Source of the DNA: Rickettsiaceae bacterium
Lineage (GTDB): Bacteria; Pseudomonadota; Alphaproteobacteria; Rickettsiales; Rickettsiaceae
Assembly: GCA_029266475.1 (NCBI GenBank)
Contig: JAQSWU010000010.1
Coordinates: forward strand, 1 to 55,205
Reading direction: 5' to 3'
DNA length: 55,205 nt
This document shows, one piece after another, positions 9,413 to 17,459 of this stretch; positions within the stretch are counted from its first letter, which is position 1, and each line of letters starts with the position of its first letter. The translations under genes and the position numbers were made by a program. A model generated the notes under the pieces. That model was not told the origin of the DNA and did not search any database. It was given only the letters and a program-made list of their open reading frames with translations.

Positions 9413-9457
9413 TATACTTGGTATCATTTTTCTCTTAGAGCAATGGTACCAAGTATA
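9413..9457. terminator. Bidirectional hairpin between convergent genes
   Basis: TATACTTGGTATCATT (9413-9428) pairs with AATGGTACCAAGTATA (9442-9457), 16 pairs with one G-T wobble. It sits exactly between the stop of the 87-residue gene and the stop of the convergent ankyrin gene, as a shared terminator would. Confidence 0.65.
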
Positions 9458-9460
9458 ATG

Positions 9461-10582
9461 TTAGTCTAATTGATCCTCGCCAGAATACTCCATCAATTCA
9501 AACGAATCATCCCCAAAATCCATATTTTGTGCCTCATCACAGAAATTATATTCATAATAAGTTTCACTTATAAAATCTATTTTCTTGATTAGACTAACGA
9601 TTGAGTCATGTAGCTTAGCCAGTTTTTCAGCATAATTTAAATTTGCAGACAATTTACTCTGTTCGATTTCTTTTAATATGACTTCTAAAAATGGATAGAA
9701 ATGCTCTTCATATATACTTAGTTGCCGATTTATGTAAGCAACATTATTGATATTATCAATTAAATGCGAGTCAAGGTATTGGACAATTTGATACAATATA
9801 TCGTATATTACTGCCTTCTGCTTAGAAGCCCCTAAGCTCAGCACATTAAATAAATAATTTAAATTTAGAGCATCCTCTTTAGATAAAGCACAATTTGTAT
9901 CTTTACCTAATAATTTAAAAAAAGAAAAAGGATCCAAGTAAGCTAGAGTTAGTGAGAGAGGAGTTTTTAGGCTTGAGTTTGTTATGCTGTAATCAATATA
10001 TACGCCTTGGAAAATATCAGGTAGGAGAGCACCAAGGCCAGACTTTGCTAAATAGTGGGCGACTGTTTCGCCATTTTTATCCTTCTGGTTTACATCAAGT
10101 CCTGCTTCAATCAACATTTTATTTATAGCGATTATAGCTGTAAAATCCTTTCCAACCAGGTAAAGTTTTCCTGCAAGCTGTTCAAGGTTACTTAGGCCAG
10201 GCCTAATCTTATGAATTATTACTTCACAAGCCCCCCTTATTCCGCGCTCTGAAAGTTCTATGCATTGATGGATATCGATAGAATCTATATTACTAGCTTC
10301 TACTAATGCTTGCATATTTATATGCAAAAGCGTCGAACCATTAATACTTACGACTTTAGGATCTGCTCCGTATTTAAGCAACTTACTTACCATATCATGA
10401 TCAGCAATTCGGACTGCATATGATAATAGATCTTCTTCGGAAGAGTTCCTTAAAGACTTCAAATTTTTAATATCGTGCTTATTAGTAATACCATGGTTTT
10501 TAATTCGATGATAGGTCTCTTCAAATGATGGGGAACTTGGAAATAGTTTGGAGGAAATAATTTGTAAAAGCACTTTCTTCAT
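9461..10582 (-). CDS. Ankyrin-repeat protein
   Basis: 373 residues with a few ankyrin repeats in the N-terminal half. One covers about residues 49-78 (DLLSYAVRIADHDMVSKLLK then YGADPKVV), followed by NGSTLLHINMQAL. Another is at about 154-180 (MLIEAGLDVNQKDKNGETVA). The C-terminal half is helical, without repeats, and ends very acidic. Ankyrin proteins of intracellular Rickettsiales are often type IV secretion effectors that bind host proteins; secretion of this one is inference. The start ATG at 10582 lies 25 bases beyond a GGGGG/CCCCC hairpin that closes the upstream gene. Confidence 0.85.
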   Translation of the reverse strand: MKKVLLQIISSKLFPSSPSFEETYHRIKNHGITNKHDIKNLKSLRNSSEEDLLSYAVRIADHDMVSKLLKYGADPKVVSINGSTLLHINMQALVEASNIDSIDIHQCIELSERGIRGACEVIIHKIRPGLSNLEQLAGKLYLVGKDFTAIIAINKMLIEAGLDVNQKDKNGETVAHYLAKSGLGALLPDIFQGVYIDYSITNSSLKTPLSLTLAYLDPFSFFKLLGKDTNCALSKEDALNLNYLFNVLSLGASKQKAVIYDILYQIVQYLDSHLIDNINNVAYINRQLSIYEEHFYPFLEVILKEIEQSKLSANLNYAEKLAKLHDSIVSLIKKIDFISETYYEYNFCDEAQNMDFGDDSFELMEYSGEDQLD

Positions 10583-10606
10583 ATTTAATATAGGTTTCAG
10601 GTTAAA

Positions 10607-10624
10607 TAGGGGGTTTTCCCCCTA
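10607..10624 (-). terminator. GC-rich hairpin after the DsbA-like gene
   Basis: TAGGGGG (10607-10613), loop TTTT, CCCCCTA (10618-10624): a perfect 7-bp stem, one of the few GC-rich stems in the window. It separates the DsbA-like gene from the ankyrin gene on the minus strand. Confidence 0.55.
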
Positions 10625-10651
10625 CTTCGCAGCGTCAAGACTCAGTAGCTT

Positions 10652-11437
10652 TTAAGACCGAGCTTTAGCCCTAATATTTTTTATAATTTCTTGTAACCTT
10701 TGCATTTCAAGAAGGCCTGAATAATGTTCGCCATTAATAATAAAGGCTGGCGCACCATTAATCTCAATTTCCATAGCAAGATCCCTAATTTTTTGTAACT
10801 CTCCTGCCACTTCAGGCTTATCCATTTCATCTTCAATGCTTGAATATTCGATACCATGCTTTTCGCAAAGATTTAACATGACTTCCTTATTAAAGCTTGA
10901 AAGATGCATTAAATCATCATGAAATGCTTTAAATTTGTCAGGTCTAATGCTATTTACAGCTAGGGCAAATTTTGCAGCATATTCAGAAGACTCTCCAAGG
11001 ATTGGTAATGGTTTTAGTATCACCTTAACTCCAGTATCATTGGCAACAAGTTCACTTAAAATACTGTTAGCTTTTTTACAATAACCACAATTATAATCAA
11101 AAAACTCAACTATGATTATGTCTCCTTTATCGTTACCAAAAAATGGAGAATGGGCTGAATTTTCGAGTTCGCCTCTTTTTCCTTCAATCAAAGACTGTAC
11201 TTTTTGCTTCATCTCCTGGATTTTACGCTTCTGCATATCTTCTAGAGAAGCAATTATTACATCTGGATTATTCATGATATAACTTTTAACTATCTCTTGG
11301 ATCTCTGTCTTATCGATAGTTTTTGTCGAATCACTACCATTGTTACCTGTTCTTTTAACAAAGAAAGCAAATAATATTATAACTGCTAAAATTACTAACA
11401 GCCCTTTTCCTCTATATTGATTAAAGTAATCAGACAT
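10652..11437 (-). CDS. DsbA-like periplasmic thiol oxidoreductase
   Basis: Thioredoxin-fold protein expected to form or shuffle disulfides in exported proteins. The 261-residue product has a short cytoplasmic end, one membrane anchor (about 11-27, LLVILAVIILFAFFV), a helical linker (about 40-95) and a thioredoxin domain. That domain carries the CxxC site CGYC at 117-120 (FFDYNCGYCKK) and the cis-Pro loop (NGAPAFIING). This layout matches the DsbA/Com1-like anchored proteins of Rickettsiales. The ATG at 11437 is preceded by GGGG. It probably helps fold cytochrome oxidase, flagellar P-ring and surface proteins encoded elsewhere; the client list is inference. Confidence 0.88.
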   Translation of the reverse strand: MSDYFNQYRGKGLLVILAVIILFAFFVKRTGNNGSDSTKTIDKTEIQEIVKSYIMNNPDVIIASLEDMQKRKIQEMKQKVQSLIEGKRGELENSAHSPFFGNDKGDIIIVEFFDYNCGYCKKANSILSELVANDTGVKVILKPLPILGESSEYAAKFALAVNSIRPDKFKAFHDDLMHLSSFNKEVMLNLCEKHGIEYSSIEDEMDKPEVAGELQKIRDLAMEIEINGAPAFIINGEHYSGLLEMQRLQEIIKNIRAKARS

Positions 11438-11716
11438 TTTTTCCCCTTATATTATGTAGTTATGATGTAAAGCTACTTTAAGAGTTAACAATAAACTCTA
11501 AAATATTATTACCTTATTGAATTCTTAACTAAATTTACTCAAGCAAATTTTATATTGTAATAAAGTTATAGTCAAAGAATATATTATCTTTATAATGTTT
11601 TATTAAAACTATGTAAACATTATAACAATCTACTATTACAGCTAGGAGTAAATGGATTGACTTAAGTGCTTTTGTTAAGTAGTTTGTAACACCTCAAATA
11701 AGTATCAAGCAAGCTT

Positions 11717-12997
11717 ATGGCCCTAATCGAACAGACAAAATGTAGAATAGAATATATTAATAACCAAGGTTTAGCTATTAGCAGAACCAAGCTTGGTGAA
11801 GTTAGACTCCCCTATTGTTTGCCAGGTGAATTAGTAGAGTTTGAAAGACATCGATATAGAAGAGCGGAAAACTTTATTTTAAAAGCAATAATAGAGCCGT
11901 CAGAAGAGCGAACAACGCCAGCATGTAAATATTTTGGGGCTTGTGGGGGATGTTCACTGCAGCACCTAAATGAAAATTATTATAAAAAGTTTAAATCTAA
12001 TCTTATTTATGAAGCTCTTATGAGAGCAGGAATTGATACAAAGATCAACTCTATTATAATAATCCCTCCAGGTGAGCGCCGTAGAGCAAATTTCGAGGCT
12101 ATAAAAAAAAATGATCAAATATATTTAGGTTTCAAAAGATTTCAGTCGCACCAAATTATCAATATTGATCAGTGCCCTATTCTATCCCCTGCAATCTCTA
12201 ATATTATTCCTATTTTAAAAGAATTTTTGTTTAGGATTCTATCCCCCCAGCAGAAGGCAGAAATATATTTAACCCAAGCCTCTAATGGTATTGATATACT
12301 GATAAAATCTAAAAATGAAATATTTTTAAATGAGGATAGTAAATTTCTACTTAGCCAACTAACAAAATATGATAATATCATTAGAATTATTACAAGGTAT
12401 AATGAAAAAAATAATTTTTTACTTGCATTAGAAAAACCATTCATAGTTTTTGATGGAGTGAGAGTAGAAGTTGACGCTGAATGCTTTCTTCAAGCCAGTG
12501 CCTTATCTGATAAAGTCTTAAGCGAGTTAGTAATACAATATCTACCTAAAGCTGATAATAATTTAAAAGTCTTGGATCTATTTTGTGGACGAGGTACTTT
12601 TACCATTCCTTTAAGTAAATACGCTAAAGTAGATGGATTTGAGTCAGATAAGCAAGCTCTTAAGGCCTTAAATAAAGTTATAAGTGAGAGCGGGCGTGAT
12701 ATCAAATTAGAAGAGCGCGATCTGTTCAATAACCCAGTAAGCGAAAAGCAACTCAGTAAATATGATCATTGTATAATCAACCCACCTAGGGCCGGGGCAA
12801 AGGCTCAATGCGAGCATTTAGGTAAAAGCCAGATTAAGCAAATTATCTACGTTTCTTGCAATCCCGAAACATTTGCGAGGGATGCAAAAATTCTACTAAA
12901 GGGTGGATATAAACTCACAGAAGTAACCCCAGTTGATCAATTTTATTGGAGCTCCCATCTTGAGGTAGTAGGGGTTTTCAGTAAGCCTAATAGATAG
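11717..12997 (+). CDS. RNA m5U methyltransferase of the RlmD/TrmA family
   Basis: SAM-dependent methyltransferase making 5-methyluridine in rRNA or tRNA. The 426-residue protein has an N-terminal TRAM-like RNA-binding domain (about 1-60). Next come four cysteines for a 4Fe-4S cluster (Cys70, Cys76, Cys79 in ACKYFGACGGC; Cys153 in DQCPIL). The SAM-binding motif LDLFCGRGTFTIP is near 287-299, followed by NPPRAG, and the catalytic Cys381 is in VSCNPETFARD. The cluster cysteines place it with RlmC/RlmD-like enzymes. Target base not deducible from sequence alone. Divergent from the DsbA-like gene across 279 bases in which I see no other gene. Confidence 0.92.
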   Translation: MALIEQTKCRIEYINNQGLAISRTKLGEVRLPYCLPGELVEFERHRYRRAENFILKAIIEPSEERTTPACKYFGACGGCSLQHLNENYYKKFKSNLIYEALMRAGIDTKINSIIIIPPGERRRANFEAIKKNDQIYLGFKRFQSHQIINIDQCPILSPAISNIIPILKEFLFRILSPQQKAEIYLTQASNGIDILIKSKNEIFLNEDSKFLLSQLTKYDNIIRIITRYNEKNNFLLALEKPFIVFDGVRVEVDAECFLQASALSDKVLSELVIQYLPKADNNLKVLDLFCGRGTFTIPLSKYAKVDGFESDKQALKALNKVISESGRDIKLEERDLFNNPVSEKQLSKYDHCIINPPRAGAKAQCEHLGKSQIKQIIYVSCNPETFARDAKILLKGGYKLTEVTPVDQFYWSSHLEVVGVFSKPNR

Positions 12998-13046
12998 TTG
13001 TCTAAAGCAAATCACTGTAATGATAATTCACATATAGACTCCAAGC

Positions 13047-13223
13047 CTATTCAGTCAGCTTGAAGAGTTTATTACAGTAAGGGCAAGAAATTTCTTGTAC
13101 CTTTCTATCTAACTCTAGATAGATGGTTGGGTGGTCAGTTAGTTCGTCAGTACCAGAACAGCTAACACTGGTTTTAGATGTATAAGCTATATCTTCTCGA
13201 TGTAAATTATTTATATTTTGCAT
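13047..13223 (-). CDS. Small zinc-finger protein (zf-CHCC, NDUFS6-like)
   Basis: A 58-residue protein, easily missed because of its size. It reads MQNINNLHREDIAYTSKTSV, then SCSGTDELTDHPTIYLEL, and ends EISCPYCNKLFKLTE. The ligands Cys22, His31, Cys47 and Cys50 match the CHCC zinc-finger family, related to the mitochondrial complex I accessory subunit NDUFS6. The HP-x-(I/V)-Y-L and CPYC-x-x-x-F spacing is diagnostic. Bacterial members are common in alphaproteobacteria. The gene is convergent with the RNA methyltransferase, with 49 bases between stops. A link to complex I is family-level inference; no nuo genes are in the window. Confidence 0.85.
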   Translation of the reverse strand: MQNINNLHREDIAYTSKTSVSCSGTDELTDHPTIYLELDRKVQEISCPYCNKLFKLTE

Positions 13224-13444
13224 TATACCAAGCCTATATTAATTTAGAATAAATTATCTTATATTTCGTTACTCTTAAAACCTTATGTCATATAGCTACT
13301 TACAAGTACTCATATATTGCTACTAAGACATAAAGGCCAGGCGAAGACTAAAAATTTAAGCTCGATAGATACGTATTGTATATAAAAGTTTAAACTCTAG
13401 TCTCTATCCTCTACGCGCGGCAGCTTTAACTTGCTCTAACTTGA
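13224..13444. other. Intergenic region upstream of the zinc-finger gene
   Basis: Contains the promoter side of the zinc-finger gene and the 3' flank of the RNase J gene. A weak TTATGTC...GACATAA pairing spans about 13283-13333. No coding frame or RNA gene recognised. Confidence 0.35.
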
Positions 13445-15127
13445 TTAGTGGCTCAAGTATTCTATATTAACATCAATAACAGGTGTTTTACCTATTTCAG
13501 TCTTGATGAATCTACGAATTATTCCTCTTACCACATTATCAACAGTATCAGATTTAATCCTTACCTTTTTACCACCCTTTGTAGAATTTCCAATCTCTTC
13601 TACTAATAGGTCACGCATAATCGTTAGGATTTGTGCATCATCCTCTCTATCAAGACAGCCTGGGGTAGAAATTATTGGCCTTGCTGCAAGGGATCCATTC
13701 TTATTGAAAACTACTGTGACTACTATAATCCCTGATTCACGCAGGCGTCTTCTCATCTTAATAACAGGAGAATCGATTGGTAGTAAATAGTTTCCATCGA
13801 TACCAAGGTATCCTGAGTGTACTTTTCCTAAAACGCGTGGCTCACGCTCATCAATTTTCACTACTACGCCATTTTCTACCTCGATTGCATGCTTAACTCC
13901 CCATTTACGGGCAAGCTTTGCATGCTCATGAATATGCACAAGCTCACCATGTACGGGTATAGCAACTTTTGGCTTCACTAATTCATACATACGCTTAAGC
14001 TCATCAACAGATGGATGGCCTGATACATGGACAAAATGGTCTCTCTCAGTGATAACTTCAATTTTATTCTTAACAAAAATATTGAATAATCTGAAAATCC
14101 TTTTATCGTTACCTGGAATAATTTTTGAAGAAAATATAACGGTATCGCCAGGCGCAAGCTTGATTGAATTATGGGAATTTGTAGCCATTTTGGAGGTTGC
14201 CGCTAAAGGCTCACCCTGACAACCAGTTGCAATAACTAGCAATTCTTCTCTTTTGTACCGACTTATATCACGCTCATCAACAAATGGCTTAACATCCAGC
14301 AAATATCCGCTTTGTTGAGCAGCTTCATAAATCCTATGTAAACTTCTACCTGTAAGAACTACTCTTCTGCCGGCTTTCTCTGCAGCATGAACAAGTGTAT
14401 CTATCCTAGCGAGGTTTGAAGCGAAAGTAGTTACTACAACCATTTTAGGACAGCCAGCAATTATATCAACTAAGCTTTTACGAAGATCACCTTCTGAACC
14501 AGATACACCAGGGTTGAAAACGTTTGTAGAGTCACAAACAAGTGCTGTTACTCCTTCTTCACCAAACTTCTTGAGAAGCGCTTCATCAGACAAGCGCCCA
14601 ACTACTGGATCTGGGTCAAACTTCCAGTCTCCTGTATGAAGTACATTGCCAGCTTCAGTTCTAATCATTAAAGCTTGCATCTCAGGCGCTGAATGCGTTA
14701 AGTGTACCATCTCAATTGAAAATGGTGCAAGCTCAATCTTTGAGCCAGGTTCTACAGTATGAATTTTAATTTTTTTATGAAACTGATACTCAGCGAGGCG
14801 ATTCTTTAAGAAATTTGCCGTAAAGGTCGTTGCATAAATAGGGCACTCAAGTTCATTCCATAGATACTGCACTCCACCAACATGGTCCTCATGAGCATGA
14901 GTTAGTATAAGACCTACTATTTCAGCTTTATGTTGTCTAATGAAGGTTAGGTCTGCTACCATCATATCAATCCCTGGTAAGTGGTCATCAGCAAAACCTG
15001 CTCCACAATCAATGATAACCCATTTACCCTTATACTGATAGAGGTTAAAATTCATCCCTATCTCCCCTGCCCCTCCAAGAGGTAGGAATAACAAATTATC
15101 TTTATATTCTTTTAAATTTAGCGTCAT
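13445..15127 (-). CDS. rnj: Ribonuclease J
   Basis: Metallo-beta-lactamase/beta-CASP nuclease with 5'-3' exo- and endonuclease activity on RNA, used for mRNA decay and rRNA maturation. From the ATG at 15127 it is 560 residues. The zinc motif THAHEDH has His77, His79, Asp81 and His82. Later motifs HTGDWKFDPDP, beta-CASP HVSGHPS and PVHGE follow, then the C-terminal domain. An upstream in-frame TTG (15139) exists, but GGAAAG lies correctly spaced before the ATG at 15127. The start overlaps the end of coaX by 26 bases, suggesting coupled translation. Confidence 0.96.
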   Translation of the reverse strand: MTLNLKEYKDNLLFLPLGGAGEIGMNFNLYQYKGKWVIIDCGAGFADDHLPGIDMMVADLTFIRQHKAEIVGLILTHAHEDHVGGVQYLWNELECPIYATTFTANFLKNRLAEYQFHKKIKIHTVEPGSKIELAPFSIEMVHLTHSAPEMQALMIRTEAGNVLHTGDWKFDPDPVVGRLSDEALLKKFGEEGVTALVCDSTNVFNPGVSGSEGDLRKSLVDIIAGCPKMVVVTTFASNLARIDTLVHAAEKAGRRVVLTGRSLHRIYEAAQQSGYLLDVKPFVDERDISRYKREELLVIATGCQGEPLAATSKMATNSHNSIKLAPGDTVIFSSKIIPGNDKRIFRLFNIFVKNKIEVITERDHFVHVSGHPSVDELKRMYELVKPKVAIPVHGELVHIHEHAKLARKWGVKHAIEVENGVVVKIDEREPRVLGKVHSGYLGIDGNYLLPIDSPVIKMRRRLRESGIIVVTVVFNKNGSLAARPIISTPGCLDREDDAQILTIMRDLLVEEIGNSTKGGKKVRIKSDTVDNVVRGIIRRFIKTEIGKTPVIDVNIEYLSH

Positions 15128-15878
15128 ATTTCTTTCCAATTAGTCTATAAATTTCAATTAAACCTTTTATTAACAATTCTGAATCTTTATAATCTATTTT
15201 TGTAACTTCGTCTAGCACTAATGATAATACCCCCCCTGTTGCCACCACTTTTAAGGGATCCTTACTATTACCTCTTATACGCTCAATTATTCCTTCTACC
15301 ATTGATATATACCCCCAGAAAACCCCTGATTTCATCGATTCAATAATATCAGTTGAGATTAGTTCGTAAGGTTTTCTAACCTCCATATCCGGCATCAATG
15401 TTAAGCTATCTCCTAAGGATTCAAGCTGACTAAATAAACCAGCAGCTATTATTCCCCCTATATAATTTCCAGAATGATCTATTATATCAAATGTAGTCGC
15501 TGTCCCCATATCTACAACAATCAAACCATTCCCATATTGTTTAATAGCTCCTATCATGTTGCTAATTCTATCAGTGCTAAGGTTTTTAGCATTATTTATT
15601 TGTAAGCTTACTTTTTCTTTAATATATGAATATCTTACAATCAGTGGCTCTCTATTTAGACTCTTTTCAACAAAGTCAGCTATCAACTTAGTTGCAGATG
15701 GTACTACCGAGGTAATTATTACCCCCTCAAAATTTGTGTCCTTACTGATTTTAGTTAAAAATTTCTTTAGCTGCGATAATTCTGAGTGAGTATAAAAATA
15801 TATTTTATCATTGACTTCTCCTTCAGTAATCGTCGCACATAAAGTTCTAGTATTGCCTATATTTATTCCAATCAACAT
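15102..15878 (-). CDS. coaX: Type III pantothenate kinase
   Basis: First step of coenzyme A synthesis, phosphorylating pantothenate. The 258-residue product has the ASKHA-fold markers of the CoaX family: the N-terminal phosphate loop IGINIGNTRT (3-12), the second phosphate motif VVDMGTATTFD (about 122-132) with IGGIIAAG downstream, and the adenosine motif VVATGGVL. Length is normal. It precedes and overlaps the RNase J gene. An intracellular parasite keeping CoaX implies it imports or scavenges pantothenate and makes its own CoA. Confidence 0.95.
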   Translation of the reverse strand: MLIGINIGNTRTLCATITEGEVNDKIYFYTHSELSQLKKFLTKISKDTNFEGVIITSVVPSATKLIADFVEKSLNREPLIVRYSYIKEKVSLQINNAKNLSTDRISNMIGAIKQYGNGLIVVDMGTATTFDIIDHSGNYIGGIIAAGLFSQLESLGDSLTLMPDMEVRKPYELISTDIIESMKSGVFWGYISMVEGIIERIRGNSKDPLKVVATGGVLSLVLDEVTKIDYKDSELLIKGLIEIYRLIGKKYDAKFKRI

Positions 15879-16171
15879 GTTACAATTAAATCTATTATAG
15901 AAAACGTTTGGTCAATTGCTAAATATTAAAAGAGTTCTATCCTAATGCAAGCTATAATAGAAAAACTATTGTAATAAAATTCAAAGATGTCAAATAAAAC
16001 CTATTATCGTATAACTTTGTCTTATACAAAAATTTTTCTTTATTTTTGTTTATAGACATACAACACCCCTTAGTTCTTTAACTTATTATTAACTTTTTTG
16101 AGTTATTTTATTTATAGCAACTTTAAAAAGTTAAAGTCTGCATAAACAATTTCAAAATAAAGGACAATAAA
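15879..16171. other. Intergenic stretch between coaX and a small lipoprotein gene
   Basis: A 293-base divergent region, very AT-rich, carrying the promoters of coaX (leftward) and of the small lipoprotein gene (rightward). No RNA gene or conserved structure was recognised. Confidence 0.35.
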
Positions 16172-16354
16172 ATGAAAAAGTTTATTACACTAATAATTAT
16201 ATCTTTAACTAGCCTTGCTACTTTATCTGCATGTACACATAAAGCTATGGAGCACAAATCTAAGCATGAAAAGCACCATAAGAAAATGTGCAAAGATAAA
16301 GATGGTAAAAAAGTAAAATGTAAGAAAGGGAACAAAAAGAAATCTAAAAAGTAA
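16172..16354 (+). CDS. Tiny lysine/histidine-rich lipoprotein
   Basis: 60 residues. A lipoprotein signal peptide MKKFITLIIISLTSLATLSA ends at lipobox LSAC (Cys21). The mature part is extremely basic: His/Lys-rich (HKSKHEKHHKKM), then two more cysteines in MCKDKDGKKVKCKKG and a Lys-rich end. AAAGGA precedes the ATG and a strong terminator follows, so it is a defined single-gene unit. The His/Cys content could bind metal, and the charge could bind LPS or nucleic acid; both are guesses. No family recognised. Confidence 0.75.
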   Translation: MKKFITLIIISLTSLATLSACTHKAMEHKSKHEKHHKKMCKDKDGKKVKCKKGNKKKSKK

Positions 16355-16412
16355 ATTTTTATAGATTTCTTACCTTTACCCATATATTTTTTTGTAATTA
16401 TATATCGGGTAT

Positions 16413-16440
16413 AAAAAAGGAGCTAAGGCTCCTTTTTTAT
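16413..16440 (+). terminator. Intrinsic terminator of the lysine-rich lipoprotein gene
   Basis: AAAAAAGGAGC (16413-16423), loop TAAG, GCTCCTTTTTT (16428-16438): a stem with a GGAGC core and a T6 tail, the clearest classical terminator in this part of the window. Confidence 0.88.
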
Positions 16441-16477
16441 ATTTTCTAAAGCAAAACCTCAAGTAAAAAAAATTATA

Positions 16478-16493
16478 TTAACTTATTTTTAAC
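16478..16493 (+). promoter_or_regulatory. CtrA-box-like sequence
   Basis: TTAACTTATTTTTAAC matches TTAA-N7-TTAAC exactly and lies 84 bases ahead of the ATG at 16578. Consistent with CtrA control of the small exported protein, but chance matches are frequent in such AT-rich DNA. Confidence 0.3.
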
Positions 16494-16577
16494 TCTTATG
16501 CGTTAACCTATTAATTATACTACTTTAAATAAGCTTTTAAAGTAGATTTACTGTAATTTTCCAAAAATAGGTAACGT

Positions 16578-16751
16578 ATGAAAACGATAATAACTTTAGT
16601 TTTTTTTACTTTGATTAGCTTATCAGCATTAAATATTTACGCCATGGATGAGCATACCCAAAAACCGGCCGCTCAAAGTAAAGAACAACCTTCCACGCTT
16701 GAATGTACCAGCGAATGCCATAAACCTCAAGAAGAGAAGTTATCTAATTAA
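16578..16751 (+). CDS. Tiny secreted or periplasmic protein
   Basis: A 57-residue frame. It has a signal peptide MKTIITLVFFTLISLSALNI with likely cleavage after YA (residue 22), then a short polar mature part ending STLECTSECHKPQEEKLSN. The two cysteines form CxxxCH. The N-terminus resembles that of the lysine-rich lipoprotein upstream, hinting at related small exported proteins. It is bounded by its own terminator (16778-16801), which supports it as a real gene. Function unknown. Confidence 0.6.
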   Translation: MKTIITLVFFTLISLSALNIYAMDEHTQKPAAQSKEQPSTLECTSECHKPQEEKLSN

Positions 16752-16777
16752 ATTAAAAATAATGATTTAGGTAGAAT

Positions 16778-16801
16778 AAGGGGGGCTACGCTCCCTTTTT
16801 T
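16778..16801 (+). terminator. Intrinsic terminator of the 57-residue exported protein gene
   Basis: AAGGGGGGC (16778-16786), loop TAC, GCTCCCTTTTTT (16790-16801): GC-rich stem with wobble pairs followed by a T-run, 26 bases after the stop. Confidence 0.8.
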
Positions 16802-16944
16802 AAATTCAATGCCCCAATTTTTTATCATTCAAAAGCACCAGTAATCCACAAAACCTGTGGATAAGTCTGTAGATATCCTGCGAATTAAGATTATACGACC
16901 TCGAGGTTTAAAGGGTTTCGCTTACTCTGATTAAAAACAAGGCA

Positions 16945-17433
16945 CTAATTTACATAATATTTCAGCGAATATTCCTTACGCATAAAGACATGTTGGTATG
17001 CTACGAATTTTTCGGTATCGATCAATATAGGCGCTTTAAGATTCACTGAAACTTTTGAAACTTTTTTCTTTTTATTATTATGGATAGTTGCAACTAATAA
17101 TACAGCTAATTCCTTAATGTTATAATGTTCTCTCGCATATTGAACATCGCTCTTAGAAATTAAGCTATCCTCTGCTGAATAAAACTCACTAGCTAAGGGC
17201 ACAGTTAAAAAGCATAGATCAGCAAACTCAACGCTTTGGAGAAGAGAGTAGCTATGCACATCTTTATCTGGGTATGCCGCAAGATAATACCGTTTCTCTT
17301 GAGGTATCCCTAGAAGCCCAAGTGGAAAATGTATAACCTTACCAGGATGAACATCAATATAGCCGAAGCGAGTTTTAAGAGAAGTTACTGATTCTTCAGT
17401 AACTTCTCTCTCCTTTAAACTAGTTTTATCCAA
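16945..17433 (-). CDS. fliW: Flagellar assembly factor FliW
   Basis: FliW binds flagellin and antagonises the RNA-binding regulator CsrA, coupling flagellin synthesis to secretion. The 162-residue sequence has the typical core RFGYIDVHPGKVIHFPLGLL (about 22-41) and the later family stretch around LAVLLVATIH and LKAPILIDTEKFVAYQHV. The only start that keeps the N-terminus is TTG at 17433, preceded by TAGGTG. It is the last gene of the flagellar operon, 27 bases after flgL. No csrA is visible beside it. FliW is typical of Firmicutes and epsilonproteobacteria and less usual in alphaproteobacteria, where FlaF/FlbT normally govern flagellin. Confidence 0.88.
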   Translation of the reverse strand: MDKTSLKEREVTEESVTSLKTRFGYIDVHPGKVIHFPLGLLGIPQEKRYYLAAYPDKDVHSYSLLQSVEFADLCFLTVPLASEFYSAEDSLISKSDVQYAREHYNIKELAVLLVATIHNNKKKKVSKVSVNLKAPILIDTEKFVAYQHVFMRKEYSLKYYVN

Positions 17434-17459
17434 TTTTCACCTACCTATCATTTTTAAGG

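Noticed and set aside
15128-15139. TTG start for RNase J four codons upstream
   Set aside because: The ATG at 15127 has GGAAAG in front; the TTG has no comparable site.
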